Below are positions 17,765 through 25,786 of a stretch of DNA of 64,000 nucleotides, piece by piece. The position numbers and the translations under genes were made by a program. This DNA is from Endozoicomonas sp965232255 (GTDB taxonomy: Bacteria; Pseudomonadota; Gammaproteobacteria; Pseudomonadales; Endozoicomonadaceae), in NCBI GenBank assembly GCA_965232255.1, contig OZ246962.1, forward strand, positions 3,162,001 through 3,226,000. Direction: 5' to 3'. Numbering within the stretch: the stretch's first letter is position 1; every line of letters starts with the position of its first letter. Below the pieces are notes generated by a model that did not search any database, was not told where the DNA came from, and saw only the letters and a list, made by a program, of their open reading frames with translations.

Positions 17765-18886
17765 ATGCGGATAGGTATTCCCAAGGAAATAAAAAATCAT
17801 GAGTACCGTGTTGGCCTGACGCCAGCAGCAGTAAAAGAGCTGGTACAAAACGGCCATGAAGTATTTGTTCAGACGCAGGCTGGCAGCGGCGTTGACTTTT
17901 ATGATGAGGACTACCTCGCAGCCGGTGCCACTGTGCTACCCACGGCTGCGGAGGTTTTTGCAGTCGCCGAGCTGATTGTCAAAGTCAAGGAACCCCAGGC
18001 TGTTGAGCGCGCCATGCTCAAGCCGCACCATACCCTGTTCACCTATCTGCACCTGGCACCGGATGCACCACAGACCCGGGATCTGATCGATTCCGGCGCT
18101 ATCTGTATCGCCTATGAAACAGTGACCGATGCCCAGGGACGCCTGCCTCTGTTGGCCCCCATGTCGGAAGTGGCTGGACGTATGTCCATCCAGGCCGGTG
18201 CCCGCTGTCTGGAAAAATCCCTGGCCGGTCGCGGTATTCTGCTCGGTGGCGTACCGGGAGTGGAACCTGCCAAAGTGGTCATTATTGGTGCGGGCGTGGT
18301 GGGTCAGAACGCCACAGCCATGGCTGTTGGCATGGGCGCCGATGTGCTGGTGCTTGATCGTTCCGTAGATGCCCTGCGTCGTCTGGATGCCCAATACGGC
18401 AACCGCATTCGCACGGTTTATTCCACCTTGCAGGCCATTGAGCAGCACGTTGCTACTGCTGACCTGGTGATTGGTGGCGTATTGTTACCCGGTGCTGCGG
18501 CACCCAAACTGATCACCCGCGAGCTGGTCAGCCGGATGAAGCCTGGCTCAGTGATCGTCGATGTGGCGATTGATCAGGGCGGTTGTGCTGAAACCTCAGT
18601 GGCCACCACCCACGCCGAACCGACGTTTATTGTTGATGATGTGGTGCACTACTGCGTGGCCAATATGCCTGGTGCTGTTGCTCGCACATCTACTCTGGCA
18701 CTGAACAACGCCACGCTGCCCTATGTGCTGCAAATCGCCAACAAAGGCACGCGCAAGGCACTTGAGGAGAATCCATACCTGCTGGAAGGACTCAACGTTT
18801 GCCGGGGTCTTCTGACTTGTGAGTGCGTCGCCCAGGCACAGAACTTGCCGTTTACACCCGCAGCCCTGGCAATCACTGAAATCTGA
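17765..18886 (+). CDS. ald: Alanine dehydrogenase
   Basis: Catalyses the NAD-linked interconversion of L-alanine with pyruvate and ammonia, used to catabolise alanine or assimilate ammonia. The 373 residues are full length. The substrate-site Lys lies in VKVKEPQ near residue 74 and the active-site His in YLHLAPD near residue 95. The Rossmann motif VIIGAGVVGQNA starts near residue 172. The start MRIGIPKEIKNHEYRVG is the classic family N-terminus. A ribosome site, CACGGAG, sits 6 bases before the ATG. The 245-bp upstream gap is very AT-rich (from about 17580), as expected for a regulated promoter, perhaps of an Lrp-type regulator, but none is encoded nearby. Confidence 0.96.
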   Translation: MRIGIPKEIKNHEYRVGLTPAAVKELVQNGHEVFVQTQAGSGVDFYDEDYLAAGATVLPTAAEVFAVAELIVKVKEPQAVERAMLKPHHTLFTYLHLAPDAPQTRDLIDSGAICIAYETVTDAQGRLPLLAPMSEVAGRMSIQAGARCLEKSLAGRGILLGGVPGVEPAKVVIIGAGVVGQNATAMAVGMGADVLVLDRSVDALRRLDAQYGNRIRTVYSTLQAIEQHVATADLVIGGVLLPGAAAPKLITRELVSRMKPGSVIVDVAIDQGGCAETSVATTHAEPTFIVDDVVHYCVANMPGAVARTSTLALNNATLPYVLQIANKGTRKALEENPYLLEGLNVCRGLLTCECVAQAQNLPFTPAALAITEI

Positions 18887-18910
18887 AGTCGTTTTCTTTT
18901 CATAGCCAAT

Positions 18911-18938
18911 GCAGTTGCCACATTCGAGTGGCAACTGC
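18911..18938. terminator. Strong hairpin between convergent genes
   Basis: A perfect 11-bp inverted repeat (GCAGTTGCCAC / GTGGCAACTGC, 6-base loop) lies between the convergent ends of ald and the next gene. It is probably a bidirectional terminator, although T tracts are poor on both sides. Confidence 0.6.
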
Positions 18939-18955
18939 TTCAGCGCCAGCAACAC

Positions 18956-19594
18956 TCAATCAATCAACTGATGACCATTGACCAGTTGCGTTGTCTTGTT
19001 CATAAGTGCCGCGCCAATATCGGTGGATATTTTGTACGCACGCAATAACCTGCAAACGTAAGAGTCGTTGTCAGAGTCGCTCTGATGCTCCTGACCATGG
19101 CCTGATGAACCGTAATGGTAATGGTTGGTTTTTCCCGCATCCACGTAGATAAACGTACCACAGGGGCCAGAACCTTCTGACATGGCCACAATCGCTAACC
19201 CAACCACAACACCAACGGTGACCCCGAGAAAGATTTTTTCCGAAGCGTGTTCCGGTAACTCATGGTAAAGGCGAGAGATGAAGTTATAAGTCTTTTTGGC
19301 TGGTGAAATAACGTACTCAGACAAACTTTTGCCAGGGTTGTTCCCGGTCGCATGATTCACCGCAATTCTCACAGGAGCAGCCAAGGCACTCCCAGTAAGC
19401 ACCAGTCCGGAAACAGCTATGGTCGAAACATAATATGCACTAAAAATACCGGCATTGACTGCCGTGGATGCAGTACGAAACGGAAACGCGAGCGCCTTGC
19501 CAGCAACACGGCCAATATCTGACCAAATGGACCGGTGAGCATTTCTCGCAGAGTCTCCAGCAACGGTTGGTTGGGCTATTATTGGATTACTCAT
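18956..19594 (-). CDS. Hypothetical protein with membrane segments
   Basis: A 212-residue protein I do not recognise. Two hydrophobic stretches are visible: residues ~45-75, beginning with AYYVSTIAVSGLVLTGSALA, and ~122-138 (FLGVTVGVVVGLAIVAM). After these comes a His/Ser/Asp-rich stretch (NHYHYGSSGHGQEHQSDSD) that could bind metal, then a short C-terminal part. No lipobox or typical signal peptide is seen. It may be an inner-membrane protein or an effector inserting into host membranes; there is no evidence to choose. It is monocistronic, and its long upstream region contains tandem repeats. Confidence 0.6.
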   Translation of the reverse strand: MSNPIIAQPTVAGDSARNAHRSIWSDIGRVAGKALAFPFRTASTAVNAGIFSAYYVSTIAVSGLVLTGSALAAPVRIAVNHATGNNPGKSLSEYVISPAKKTYNFISRLYHELPEHASEKIFLGVTVGVVVGLAIVAMSEGSGPCGTFIYVDAGKTNHYHYGSSGHGQEHQSDSDNDSYVCRLLRAYKISTDIGAALMNKTTQLVNGHQLID

Positions 19595-19977
19595 AAATTA
19601 CATCCCTTTATTCGAGCAGCTGCCAAACTTATTACTTTTTATTATTTTGCCAGCTATTATTTTGCCAGCCACTCAGTGGCAGAGTATTTCTAGGTCGTTC
19701 GAAGTTACCAATAATCACTGCCCGAACCACTAACCAACTGGTTAACCATTCTGGTTTGTACCCGTGACCTGTCTCGGTGTTCTATTTATTGCTACGAGCC
19801 TGTATTGCTATGGGCCTGCTGTCAAAAATCAGTCTTACCAAAGTCGCCAGAAGAAATCTGCAAAACCACCGAAGTGCAGCAAGTCGCCACCACTATACTC
19901 AGTAAAAAAATACACTCAGTAAAAAAACTGCCCGGTTCGGGCATTGAACTCAATCATCACCACGGATGGAACTCACC
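19595..19977. other. Repeat-containing intergenic region
   Basis: No gene is supported. It holds two near-identical 15-base direct repeats (ATTATTTTGCCAGCT / ATTATTTTGCCAGCC, near 19640-19670), a TACACTCAGTAAAAAAA-type short repeat at about 19897-19930, and a CCCGGTTCGGGC inverted repeat at about 19931-19942. It must contain divergent promoters for the hypothetical membrane protein and the OmpA-like lipoprotein. Confidence 0.45.
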
Positions 19978-20703
19978 ATGCTCAGGCAACTTCCCGCAGT
20001 CTTGGCCACCGTCGTTCTGTTGAGCGGCTGTGGCGTTATGCAATCCAGCGAAGAGCTGGTTCAATCTCCATGGCCCACCTCATCAATGCCAACAAACGAT
20101 ATAGCTGTTGAAGTCTCTCCTCCCAAGTACACGAAGGACAACCGAAAACACACCGACGTTTATTTTGATCTTCTGGCTGAAGCAACCGGCAATGACACCA
20201 CCAGCAAAAGCGTTAAGAGCAAATTTGCAGACACTCCCCTGATCGAAAGTGACGATAATAAGCCTGTAGATATTGCCATGCTGGAAAGTGACGGCAACAT
20301 CATGGACAACCCCTCAGACAATATCCTCGCCGACAATGTGACCATGAACGCCAAGCAGCCCTACCCTGTCACGGAGCCTGTGCCAGATACCGTTTTCTTT
20401 GAATTTGGTTCCAATGAACTGAATATGAACGGAAAAGTATTGCTGGATAATTTTGTTGAACAGCTAGGTAGCTCAGACCTGATCGAACTGACCGGTTATA
20501 CCTGCAACATCGGTTCGGACGACGTGAACCAGTATCTGTCCAATAACCGTGCCCAGACAGTAAAAGCCTATCTGATGTACAGGGGAGTTGATGAAGATCG
20601 CATTGTGGCTGAAGGAAGAGGTATGCAGAGTCCTGCGGCCAGCAACAACGACAAGGAAAGCCGCATGATCAACCGTCGAGTGGAAATGAAAGTTTCGCCG
20701 TGA
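19978..20703 (+). CDS. OmpA-family lipoprotein
   Basis: A ~241-residue envelope protein. The N-terminus is a lipoprotein signal with lipobox LLSGC, so the mature protein starts at that Cys and is probably anchored in the outer membrane. Residues ~20-135 are a low-complexity acidic linker. The C-terminal ~105 residues form an OmpA peptidoglycan-binding domain: VFFEFGSNELN, then LIELTGYTCNIGSDDVNQ, LSNNRAQTVKAYL and the closing NRRVEM. The domain normally holds diaminopimelate through Asp and Arg; NNRA and NRRVE carry the arginines. The ATG at 19978 has a GGATGGAA ribosome site; an ATG at 19966 would add four residues. Confidence 0.85.
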   Translation: MLRQLPAVLATVVLLSGCGVMQSSEELVQSPWPTSSMPTNDIAVEVSPPKYTKDNRKHTDVYFDLLAEATGNDTTSKSVKSKFADTPLIESDDNKPVDIAMLESDGNIMDNPSDNILADNVTMNAKQPYPVTEPVPDTVFFEFGSNELNMNGKVLLDNFVEQLGSSDLIELTGYTCNIGSDDVNQYLSNNRAQTVKAYLMYRGVDEDRIVAEGRGMQSPAASNNDKESRMINRRVEMKVSP

Positions 20704-20711
20704 CCCCAATA

Positions 20712-20738
20712 AATGGCTGTGCAGCTTGCACAGCCATT
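20712..20738. terminator. Hairpin terminator after OmpA-like gene
   Basis: A perfect 12-bp inverted repeat (AATGGCTGTGCA / TGCACAGCCATT) with a 3-base loop lies 8 bp past the stop codon, followed by ACGTTTTG on the plus strand. It faces the convergent CBS gene and probably ends transcription from both sides. Confidence 0.75.
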
Positions 20739-20753
20739 ACGTTTTGCCCACTG

Positions 20754-21242
20754 TCAGAGCGTCATCACCTTCAACAGATCAAGTGCACTGATAATTCCTT
20801 TCAAACTTTGTCCATCAGTCACCATAACCCGATGAATTCGCCCCTTGACCATGGCTTCTGCCACCTGAAACAGCGGGGTCTCCGGCGATACCTCAAACAC
20901 CATGGGCGTCATGATGTCATTCACCAGCACTGACTGATCCACCAGGGTATGAAAAGCCAGTTGTTCCTCTGGGGACAACGCCTCATCGATTACTTCGCTG
21001 TAAAACGTCTCATCCCGTTTGGACAAGTCCATCAAGTCAGTGCCGGCCTGACGCACAATATCTGAAAGCGAGACCACGCCAACCAGCTGCCCAGCGTTAT
21101 TGACCACTGGTGCACCAGAGATGGATTTATCAGTAAGAAAACGGGCCAACCGCTCCACAGACCAATCCGACGGTACAGTAATAACGTTCCGGCACATGAT
21201 CTGTTCAGCGGTTGTGTTCATCAGGGGGTTGTCATGACTCAT
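20754..21242 (-). CDS. Two-CBS-domain protein
   Basis: A ~162-residue cytoplasmic protein made of a pair of CBS domains (a Bateman module) and little else. The first is near residues 5-60 (IMCRNVITVPSDWSVERLA ... ISGAPVVNNAGQLVGVVSLSDIV), the second near 100-160 (IMTPMVFEVSPETPLFQVA ... RIHRVMVTDGQSLKGIISALDLL). Such modules bind adenine nucleotides and sense energy state. Stand-alone versions usually regulate a partner that cannot be named from this context. The ATG at 21242 follows TTAGGAG at good spacing. Confidence 0.88.
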   Translation of the reverse strand: MSHDNPLMNTTAEQIMCRNVITVPSDWSVERLARFLTDKSISGAPVVNNAGQLVGVVSLSDIVRQAGTDLMDLSKRDETFYSEVIDEALSPEEQLAFHTLVDQSVLVNDIMTPMVFEVSPETPLFQVAEAMVKGRIHRVMVTDGQSLKGIISALDLLKVMTL

Positions 21243-21412
21243 ATCCCGGGCTCCTAATGCTATTGCAAGCAGTATGCCCATTGCCTCACGGGGAAATGTT
21301 GACTTGGATCAAAAAATTCAGCGAGCAACTGAAGTGATCAACGCCACAACCGATCCAGTTGCAGCGATTTGTAGAAGTGCCAAGCTCCCTTTCACTGGCT
21401 AGCTGCCCATAA

Positions 21413-22504
21413 TCAGTCATCCACAATCGACAAAGACGGAACAGTCGGCGCCTGTTGCTGTCGCAGCCACAGCCGGGCAGCCATATGCCGGGCCATATCG
21501 CGATAGATCATGGCAACGTCAGATTCGGGTTCGGCAATCACCGTCGGCGTCCCGCCATCGGCCTGCTCACGAATCGTCATAGACAGCGGCAATGAACCGA
21601 GCAGGTCAATCTCAAACTGCTTCGCAATACGACTACCGCCACCTTCTCCGAACAGATGTTCGCTATGGCCGCAGTTGGAGCAGATATGAACGGCCATGTT
21701 TTCCACCACTCCCAGCACTGGCACTCCCACTTTCAGGAACATCTCCACCCCTTTGCGGGCATCGATCAGCGCCAGGTCTTGCGGTGTAGTCACCACCACA
21801 CTGCCAGAAACCGGAATCTTCTGGGCCAGCGTCAGTTGAATATCGCCGGTACCCGGTGGCAGATCGATCACCAGGTAATCCAGGTCATGCCACATGGTTT
21901 GCGTTAACAGCTGGATTAAGGCACCACTGACCATCGGGCCACGCCATACTACCGGTGTATCTTCCGTAACCAGAAATGCCATGGACATCACCTGAATGCC
22001 GTGAGCGTCAATGGGCACAAAAAATCGGTCATTTTTCACTTCCGGATACGTGCCATCGGCAATACCAAACATCTGCCCCATACTCGGGCCGTAGATGTCA
22101 GCATCCAGAATACCTACCCGCGCCCCATCAGTCGCCAAGGCCAGAGCCAGATTGGCTGCTGTGGTGGATTTGCCCACGCCGCCCTTACCCGAAGCAACAG
22201 CAATAATATTGCGTACTCCGGCCATGGCTTCCAACTCACCCTGTACAGGTGCCGGTTCAACCCGCCAACTGACATCCACATTGACAGCCCGAACGCCAGC
22301 AACTTTTTCAATATTACCAGCCAATAACTGGCCAATGCTCGCACACAGGCCTTTAGCCGGATAACCGAGCACTACACGGACATTAACCCGACCATCATCA
22401 ATGGTCAGTGATTCAAGGCAGCCAGCATCAAGCAGGTTATTGTTCAGATAAGGGTCCTGATAGCTGCGGATAGCCGCTTCCACATCAGCTCGGCCTGGAT
22501 TCAT
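21413..22504 (-). CDS. apbC: Iron-sulfur carrier ATPase ApbC/Mrp
   Basis: A P-loop ATPase that carries [4Fe-4S] clusters to apoproteins. The ~363-residue product has an N-terminal MIP18-like (DUF59) domain (residues ~1-80), then the deviant Walker A SGKGGVGKST near residue 105, DADIYGPS, LVIDLPPGTGD and the cluster-binding CxxC in HICSNCGH near residue 270. The ATG at 22504 has a GGAGAG ribosome site. It is monocistronic on the minus strand, upstream of the CBS gene by 170 bp. Confidence 0.93.
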   Translation of the reverse strand: MNPGRADVEAAIRSYQDPYLNNNLLDAGCLESLTIDDGRVNVRVVLGYPAKGLCASIGQLLAGNIEKVAGVRAVNVDVSWRVEPAPVQGELEAMAGVRNIIAVASGKGGVGKSTTAANLALALATDGARVGILDADIYGPSMGQMFGIADGTYPEVKNDRFFVPIDAHGIQVMSMAFLVTEDTPVVWRGPMVSGALIQLLTQTMWHDLDYLVIDLPPGTGDIQLTLAQKIPVSGSVVVTTPQDLALIDARKGVEMFLKVGVPVLGVVENMAVHICSNCGHSEHLFGEGGGSRIAKQFEIDLLGSLPLSMTIREQADGGTPTVIAEPESDVAMIYRDMARHMAARLWLRQQQAPTVPSLSIVDD

Positions 22505-22590
22505 GACCGCTCTCCATAGGGCAAAAAACAGTGCCAGTCTCAATAAGGGTTCACAACAGGGAATTCAAGTCGCAGGCAGCGCAATGACCG

Positions 22591-22887
22591 CTAAATAACG
22601 AAACCGGCATAAAAGTAAATGCCACCAGCCATGGCCGCGTCCATCAGAAAACTCAGGGCATTGCCCACCCAGATTGCCGGGTTTTTGTGATAAAAGCCGT
22701 AGACCGTCCACAACAAGGTAATCAGTGCATACAGCACCCATGTGACCAGGGATAGCCCGGCAGCGTGTTGCGTGTGGGAAAAAAACAGCTTGTAGAGTTG
22801 GGGCAGTGTGGCCATAGGACTGATGATCCCCATGACCAACATCAATGGCTCTAAAATCTTTCCAAGTCGCTGCAGGCGTACCAACAT
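22591..22887 (-). CDS. SemiSWEET-like (MtN3/PQ-loop) membrane protein
   Basis: A ~98-residue inner-membrane protein with three hydrophobic helices and the PQ-loop signature (ISPMATLPQLYKLF) in the first. This is the half-size bacterial form of the SWEET sugar transporters and works as a dimer. The substrate is unknown; sugars such as sucrose or glucose are moved by characterised relatives. A GTG at 22905 would add six residues; I prefer the ATG at 22887. The proximity of a sugar kinase gene upstream (start 24028) may be meaningful or chance. Confidence 0.8.
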   Translation of the reverse strand: MLVRLQRLGKILEPLMLVMGIISPMATLPQLYKLFFSHTQHAAGLSLVTWVLYALITLLWTVYGFYHKNPAIWVGNALSFLMDAAMAGGIYFYAGFVI

Positions 22888-23110
22888 CGCGCAACCTATC
22901 CACACTCAAAAAATGCGCAAGACGCGCAAGAAAAGAAGAGAGATAGAAAGAGGATAGACCAGCAATAAAGCCTTTCGAAAAAGCCTTTCGAAATCAGATT
23001 AATTGTGTCGTATTAACAGGTTCCGCAAAACCCGGAAGTTGGTACGACGGATAAGAAGCAGGAAACGGTGTCGTCGTACCACTAAAGACCATGGGTTTGT
23101 GTTACTACCG

Positions 23111-24028
23111 CTACTCAAGCGGACGGTGTGCTGACAACAGTTTATTAATCAATTCAGGAGTGCCAAGCTGCGTCCCTGGCAAACTGGCAGTGGCAGCACC
23201 ACAGGCAGCCCCAAAGCGCACCGCATCAGTCAGGCTGTCGCCCTGACTCAGACGATACACCAGGCCAGCCACCAGTGAATCACCGGCACCGGTGGGATTT
23301 TTTTCAATAATTTCCGGGCTGGGAATAATTCCCTGATGGTCGCGATCTCCAAACGCCACGCCCTCTTTGCCCAGCGAGAGCACTACCTGCTGCGGGCCCA
23401 AGGCAAGTATCTGGGTAATGCACTGAGCAAACGACAGATCACTACTATCTAGCAATTCACGAGCTTCTTCCAGATTGGGTTTAACCACCGTCGGCCCGGC
23501 AGTACAACCGAGGCGCAATGCCTCACCGCTGGCATCGAGCAAAGTGTGGCCGCCAGCGCTGTGAATGATATCAATCAGTCGCGCGTAGCAATCGCTGCTG
23601 ATGCCTCTGGGCAAACTGCCAGCCAACACCCACCAGTCACCGGGTGACAACCGCGCCTTGATCTGCGCCAGCAGTGCCTCGAACTTCTGCACTGTGACTA
23701 CCGGTCCTGGGTCGTTTACCTTGATGTACTTGCTGTGGTCATCGGTGGCCAAAACCACATTGGTGCGGGTCTCACCAGCAATGGTTGTGAACTGGGTAGA
23801 TACACCCTGAGCCTGCATTTGCTCAGCAATCCACTCACCATTTTTGCCGCCGACAAAGCCCATAGCGGTGCTGGTCGCCCCCAGTTGTGCCAGCATACGT
23901 GAGACATTCAAGCCCTTGCCACCGCAGTCTCTACGACTGCTGGTCGCACGGTTAACCTCATTCATGCACAGTTGGCCGGTGGACAATTCAAGGTCTACGG
24001 CCGGGTTGAGCGTCAATGTATAGATCAT
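23111..24028 (-). CDS. PfkB-family sugar kinase (1-phosphofructokinase type)
   Basis: A 305-residue ribokinase-fold kinase. The first signature is DCGGKGLNVSRMLAQLG near residue 35, and the second, KNPTGAGDSLVAGL near residue 248, holds the catalytic Asp. The opening MIYTLTLNPAVDLEL is characteristic of the FruK / tagatose-6-phosphate kinase / PfkB subgroup, which phosphorylates fructose 1-phosphate or fructose 6-phosphate. No fructose PTS genes adjoin it, so a PfkB-like minor phosphofructokinase is as likely as FruK. Its leader shares a ~100-bp repeat with the leader of the lipoprotein gene upstream. Confidence 0.85.
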   Translation of the reverse strand: MIYTLTLNPAVDLELSTGQLCMNEVNRATSSRRDCGGKGLNVSRMLAQLGATSTAMGFVGGKNGEWIAEQMQAQGVSTQFTTIAGETRTNVVLATDDHSKYIKVNDPGPVVTVQKFEALLAQIKARLSPGDWWVLAGSLPRGISSDCYARLIDIIHSAGGHTLLDASGEALRLGCTAGPTVVKPNLEEARELLDSSDLSFAQCITQILALGPQQVVLSLGKEGVAFGDRDHQGIIPSPEIIEKNPTGAGDSLVAGLVYRLSQGDSLTDAVRFGAACGAATASLPGTQLGTPELINKLLSAHRPLE

Positions 24029-24031
24029 CTG

Positions 24032-24132
24032 GTTACCTCGCTAAATACTCCCGGCAAAATTAGCGGGGAGAGGAATGCGACCATTCTATAAGGCTGGACA
24101 ACTAATTTCTTTTGTCATTCGCACATTCGGTA
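24032..24132 (-). repeat. Leader repeat copy 1 (upstream of sugar kinase)
   Basis: This ~101-bp stretch directly before the sugar-kinase start is related by eye to 24942-25044, before the PEBP-family lipoprotein. Shared blocks include GTTACCTCGCT, GGGGAG-GGAAT-CGACCA, AAGGCT, and CGCACATTCGGTA at the far end, in the same order and spacing and both on the minus strand. It probably contains a promoter and 5' leader. Confidence 0.7.
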
Positions 24133-24350
24133 TCTGGATAAAAAGGGAATGGTGCATACGCGCCACGGCGCAGCAAGTCAACGCGGGACGAATAGCTAAG
24201 AAAGATGGTGGTAAAAGCTGGTTGAGACTTCTTGAGAAAAGAGGTTGAGAATAGAGGCAACCCTGCGATCTCCACCCAAACCAGCAAAGGTCGCTACGCT
24301 GCCATTGCATCAGCTATGGATGGAGAATTACGCGAGTTTCGTTAAAAGGA
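24133..24350. other. Short gene-free stretch between leader repeat and lipoprotein stop
   Basis: This gap between the leader of the sugar-kinase gene and the stop codon of the PEBP-family lipoprotein shows only short frames without recognisable features. With the leader repeat it makes a gene-free interval of about 320 bp. Confidence 0.4.
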
Positions 24351-24935
24351 TTAACGAGCATTGGTCGGCGCAGTAAGCACCGCTTTACCCAAAGCGTGTT
24401 GCATAATGTAGTAGCCAGCCAGGGCTGGGGATGAATTAGCGCCGATATCCAGATTGGGCACATCCAGCGCATAGACCGTGATGTGGTAATTATGCGGCTC
24501 AGAGTTAGGGGGTGGGCAGGCGCCACCGTAGCCCTTGTAGCCAAAATCATTACGCAACATACTGGCACCGGCCGGCAAATTCTGACCGCCCTCCGCCCCG
24601 GCATTAAGCGGTAATTGTCTTATGTTTGCAGGAATATTGATTACCACCCAGTGCCACCAGCCGCTGCCCGTGGGCGCGTCAGGGTCGTACTCGGTTACCG
24701 CAAAGCTTTTGGTACCAGGGGGAACATTGGACCATCTCAGTTCCGGGGAAACGTTCTCGCCGGTACAGCCCCAGGAATTGAACAGCTGCTGTCGCTGAAA
24801 AGACTGCCCATTGACGACCTGGTTACTTTTCAGTGTCATCGGTTGGTTATCATATGTATTGTTCATGCCCATACTGCAAGCAGAAAGCACCAGTGTTAAT
24901 AACCCTGTGCCGGCCAGAAAAACGCCATGTTTCAT
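24351..24935 (-). CDS. PEBP-family (YbhB/YbcL-like) lipoprotein
   Basis: A ~194-residue protein with an N-terminal lipoprotein signal ending in the lipobox LSAC, then a phosphatidylethanolamine-binding-protein (Raf-kinase-inhibitor-like) domain. The family's ligand-site motifs are visible: CTGENVSPELRWSNVPPGT, AVTEYDPDAPTGSGWWHWVV and GGACPPP...HNYHITVYALD. Bacterial relatives are YbhB and YbcL; some bind small ligands and the cellular role is unclear. Here it would be periplasmic and membrane-anchored. The ATG at 24935 follows GAGGTAACGAGACG. Confidence 0.88.
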   Translation of the reverse strand: MKHGVFLAGTGLLTLVLSACSMGMNNTYDNQPMTLKSNQVVNGQSFQRQQLFNSWGCTGENVSPELRWSNVPPGTKSFAVTEYDPDAPTGSGWWHWVVINIPANIRQLPLNAGAEGGQNLPAGASMLRNDFGYKGYGGACPPPNSEPHNYHITVYALDVPNLDIGANSSPALAGYYIMQHALGKAVLTAPTNAR

Positions 24936-24941
24936 CGTCTC

Positions 24942-25044
24942 GTTACCTCGCTGGATACCCCAGCGAACTGGCTGGGGAGGGAATACGACCAGCCTGACAA
25001 GGCTAGCCAACTGACTTTTTTTGCTGCTCTTCGCACATTCGGTA
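24942..25044 (-). repeat. Leader repeat copy 2 (upstream of PEBP lipoprotein)
   Basis: Diverged second copy of the stretch at 24032-24132, in the same orientation and at the same distance from its start codon. See that entry for the shared blocks. Confidence 0.7.
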
Positions 25045-25786
25045 GCGCCTGGTATTACAGTTAAAAGAATCGCTGCTGGTACTATCAATCTGTCTTTGCA
25101 GAGCTGCCTCCGCACTCAAGGACATAAAAGCTAGAGAAATGTTAAGCCTGCGCAGTGCGTGTGAGGCTTGGGGAACATGGATTGATTCGCCATCGTACTT
25201 ATGCCCTTTGGACAAAAACTCCCGACGTGGAACTTTTGCACGATAACCAAGTCCATTCTCTGAGTAACGAATGTGCCCTGAGTAACGAACGATGAAACAG
25301 GAAACCTCCCAAGGCATGACTAATAGGCATTCCACCGCGAAATTAGCCGACAGAGGCTGTCAATCAACCCTTGTCCTCTTTTAAATAAGAATCTGCCAGT
25401 TCGTTCAGAGAAGCAGCAGGCAGATTTATGCTGCGTTTACCCTGTGCCTGCCGAAGTGCGCTACCCGAATCTCTCGACGAGCCAGAGATGAATAAATAAC
25501 AGAGATGAATAATAGAGATAGATAATAGAGGGTTTGGTGGTATTTTTTTGTCCACCAAGACCGGTGAACTTTTTTCTGAAATAACCTCTCTGAATTTGTC
25601 TACCCAAACCAAAATGAGCAGCGCCAGGCGCGCTAATAAACTCTGATGACCACTGCGAACCATTCTGTGCCAGATGGGCATCGGCAACAAGTGCGACTGA
25701 AGACTTTATTCCGAAAAAGAAGTGCCACGATTACTTACTGTAATTGTTAACGGGCATCTGCCGCAGGGCCGAACACTCATCACTGC
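25045..25786. other. Gene-poor stretch
   Basis: The minus strand has two open frames of about 110 codons (25003-25335 and 25364-25690). Neither has a ribosome site or a family I can recognise, and the first overlaps the leader repeat. A GATGAATAA/GATAATAG-type short repeat lies near 25486-25530. I treat the stretch as non-coding or decayed. Confidence 0.4.

Noticed and set aside
25003..25690. Two ~110-codon minus-strand frames
   Set aside because: No recognisable domain or ribosome site, and one runs across the duplicated leader, so coding is not supported.
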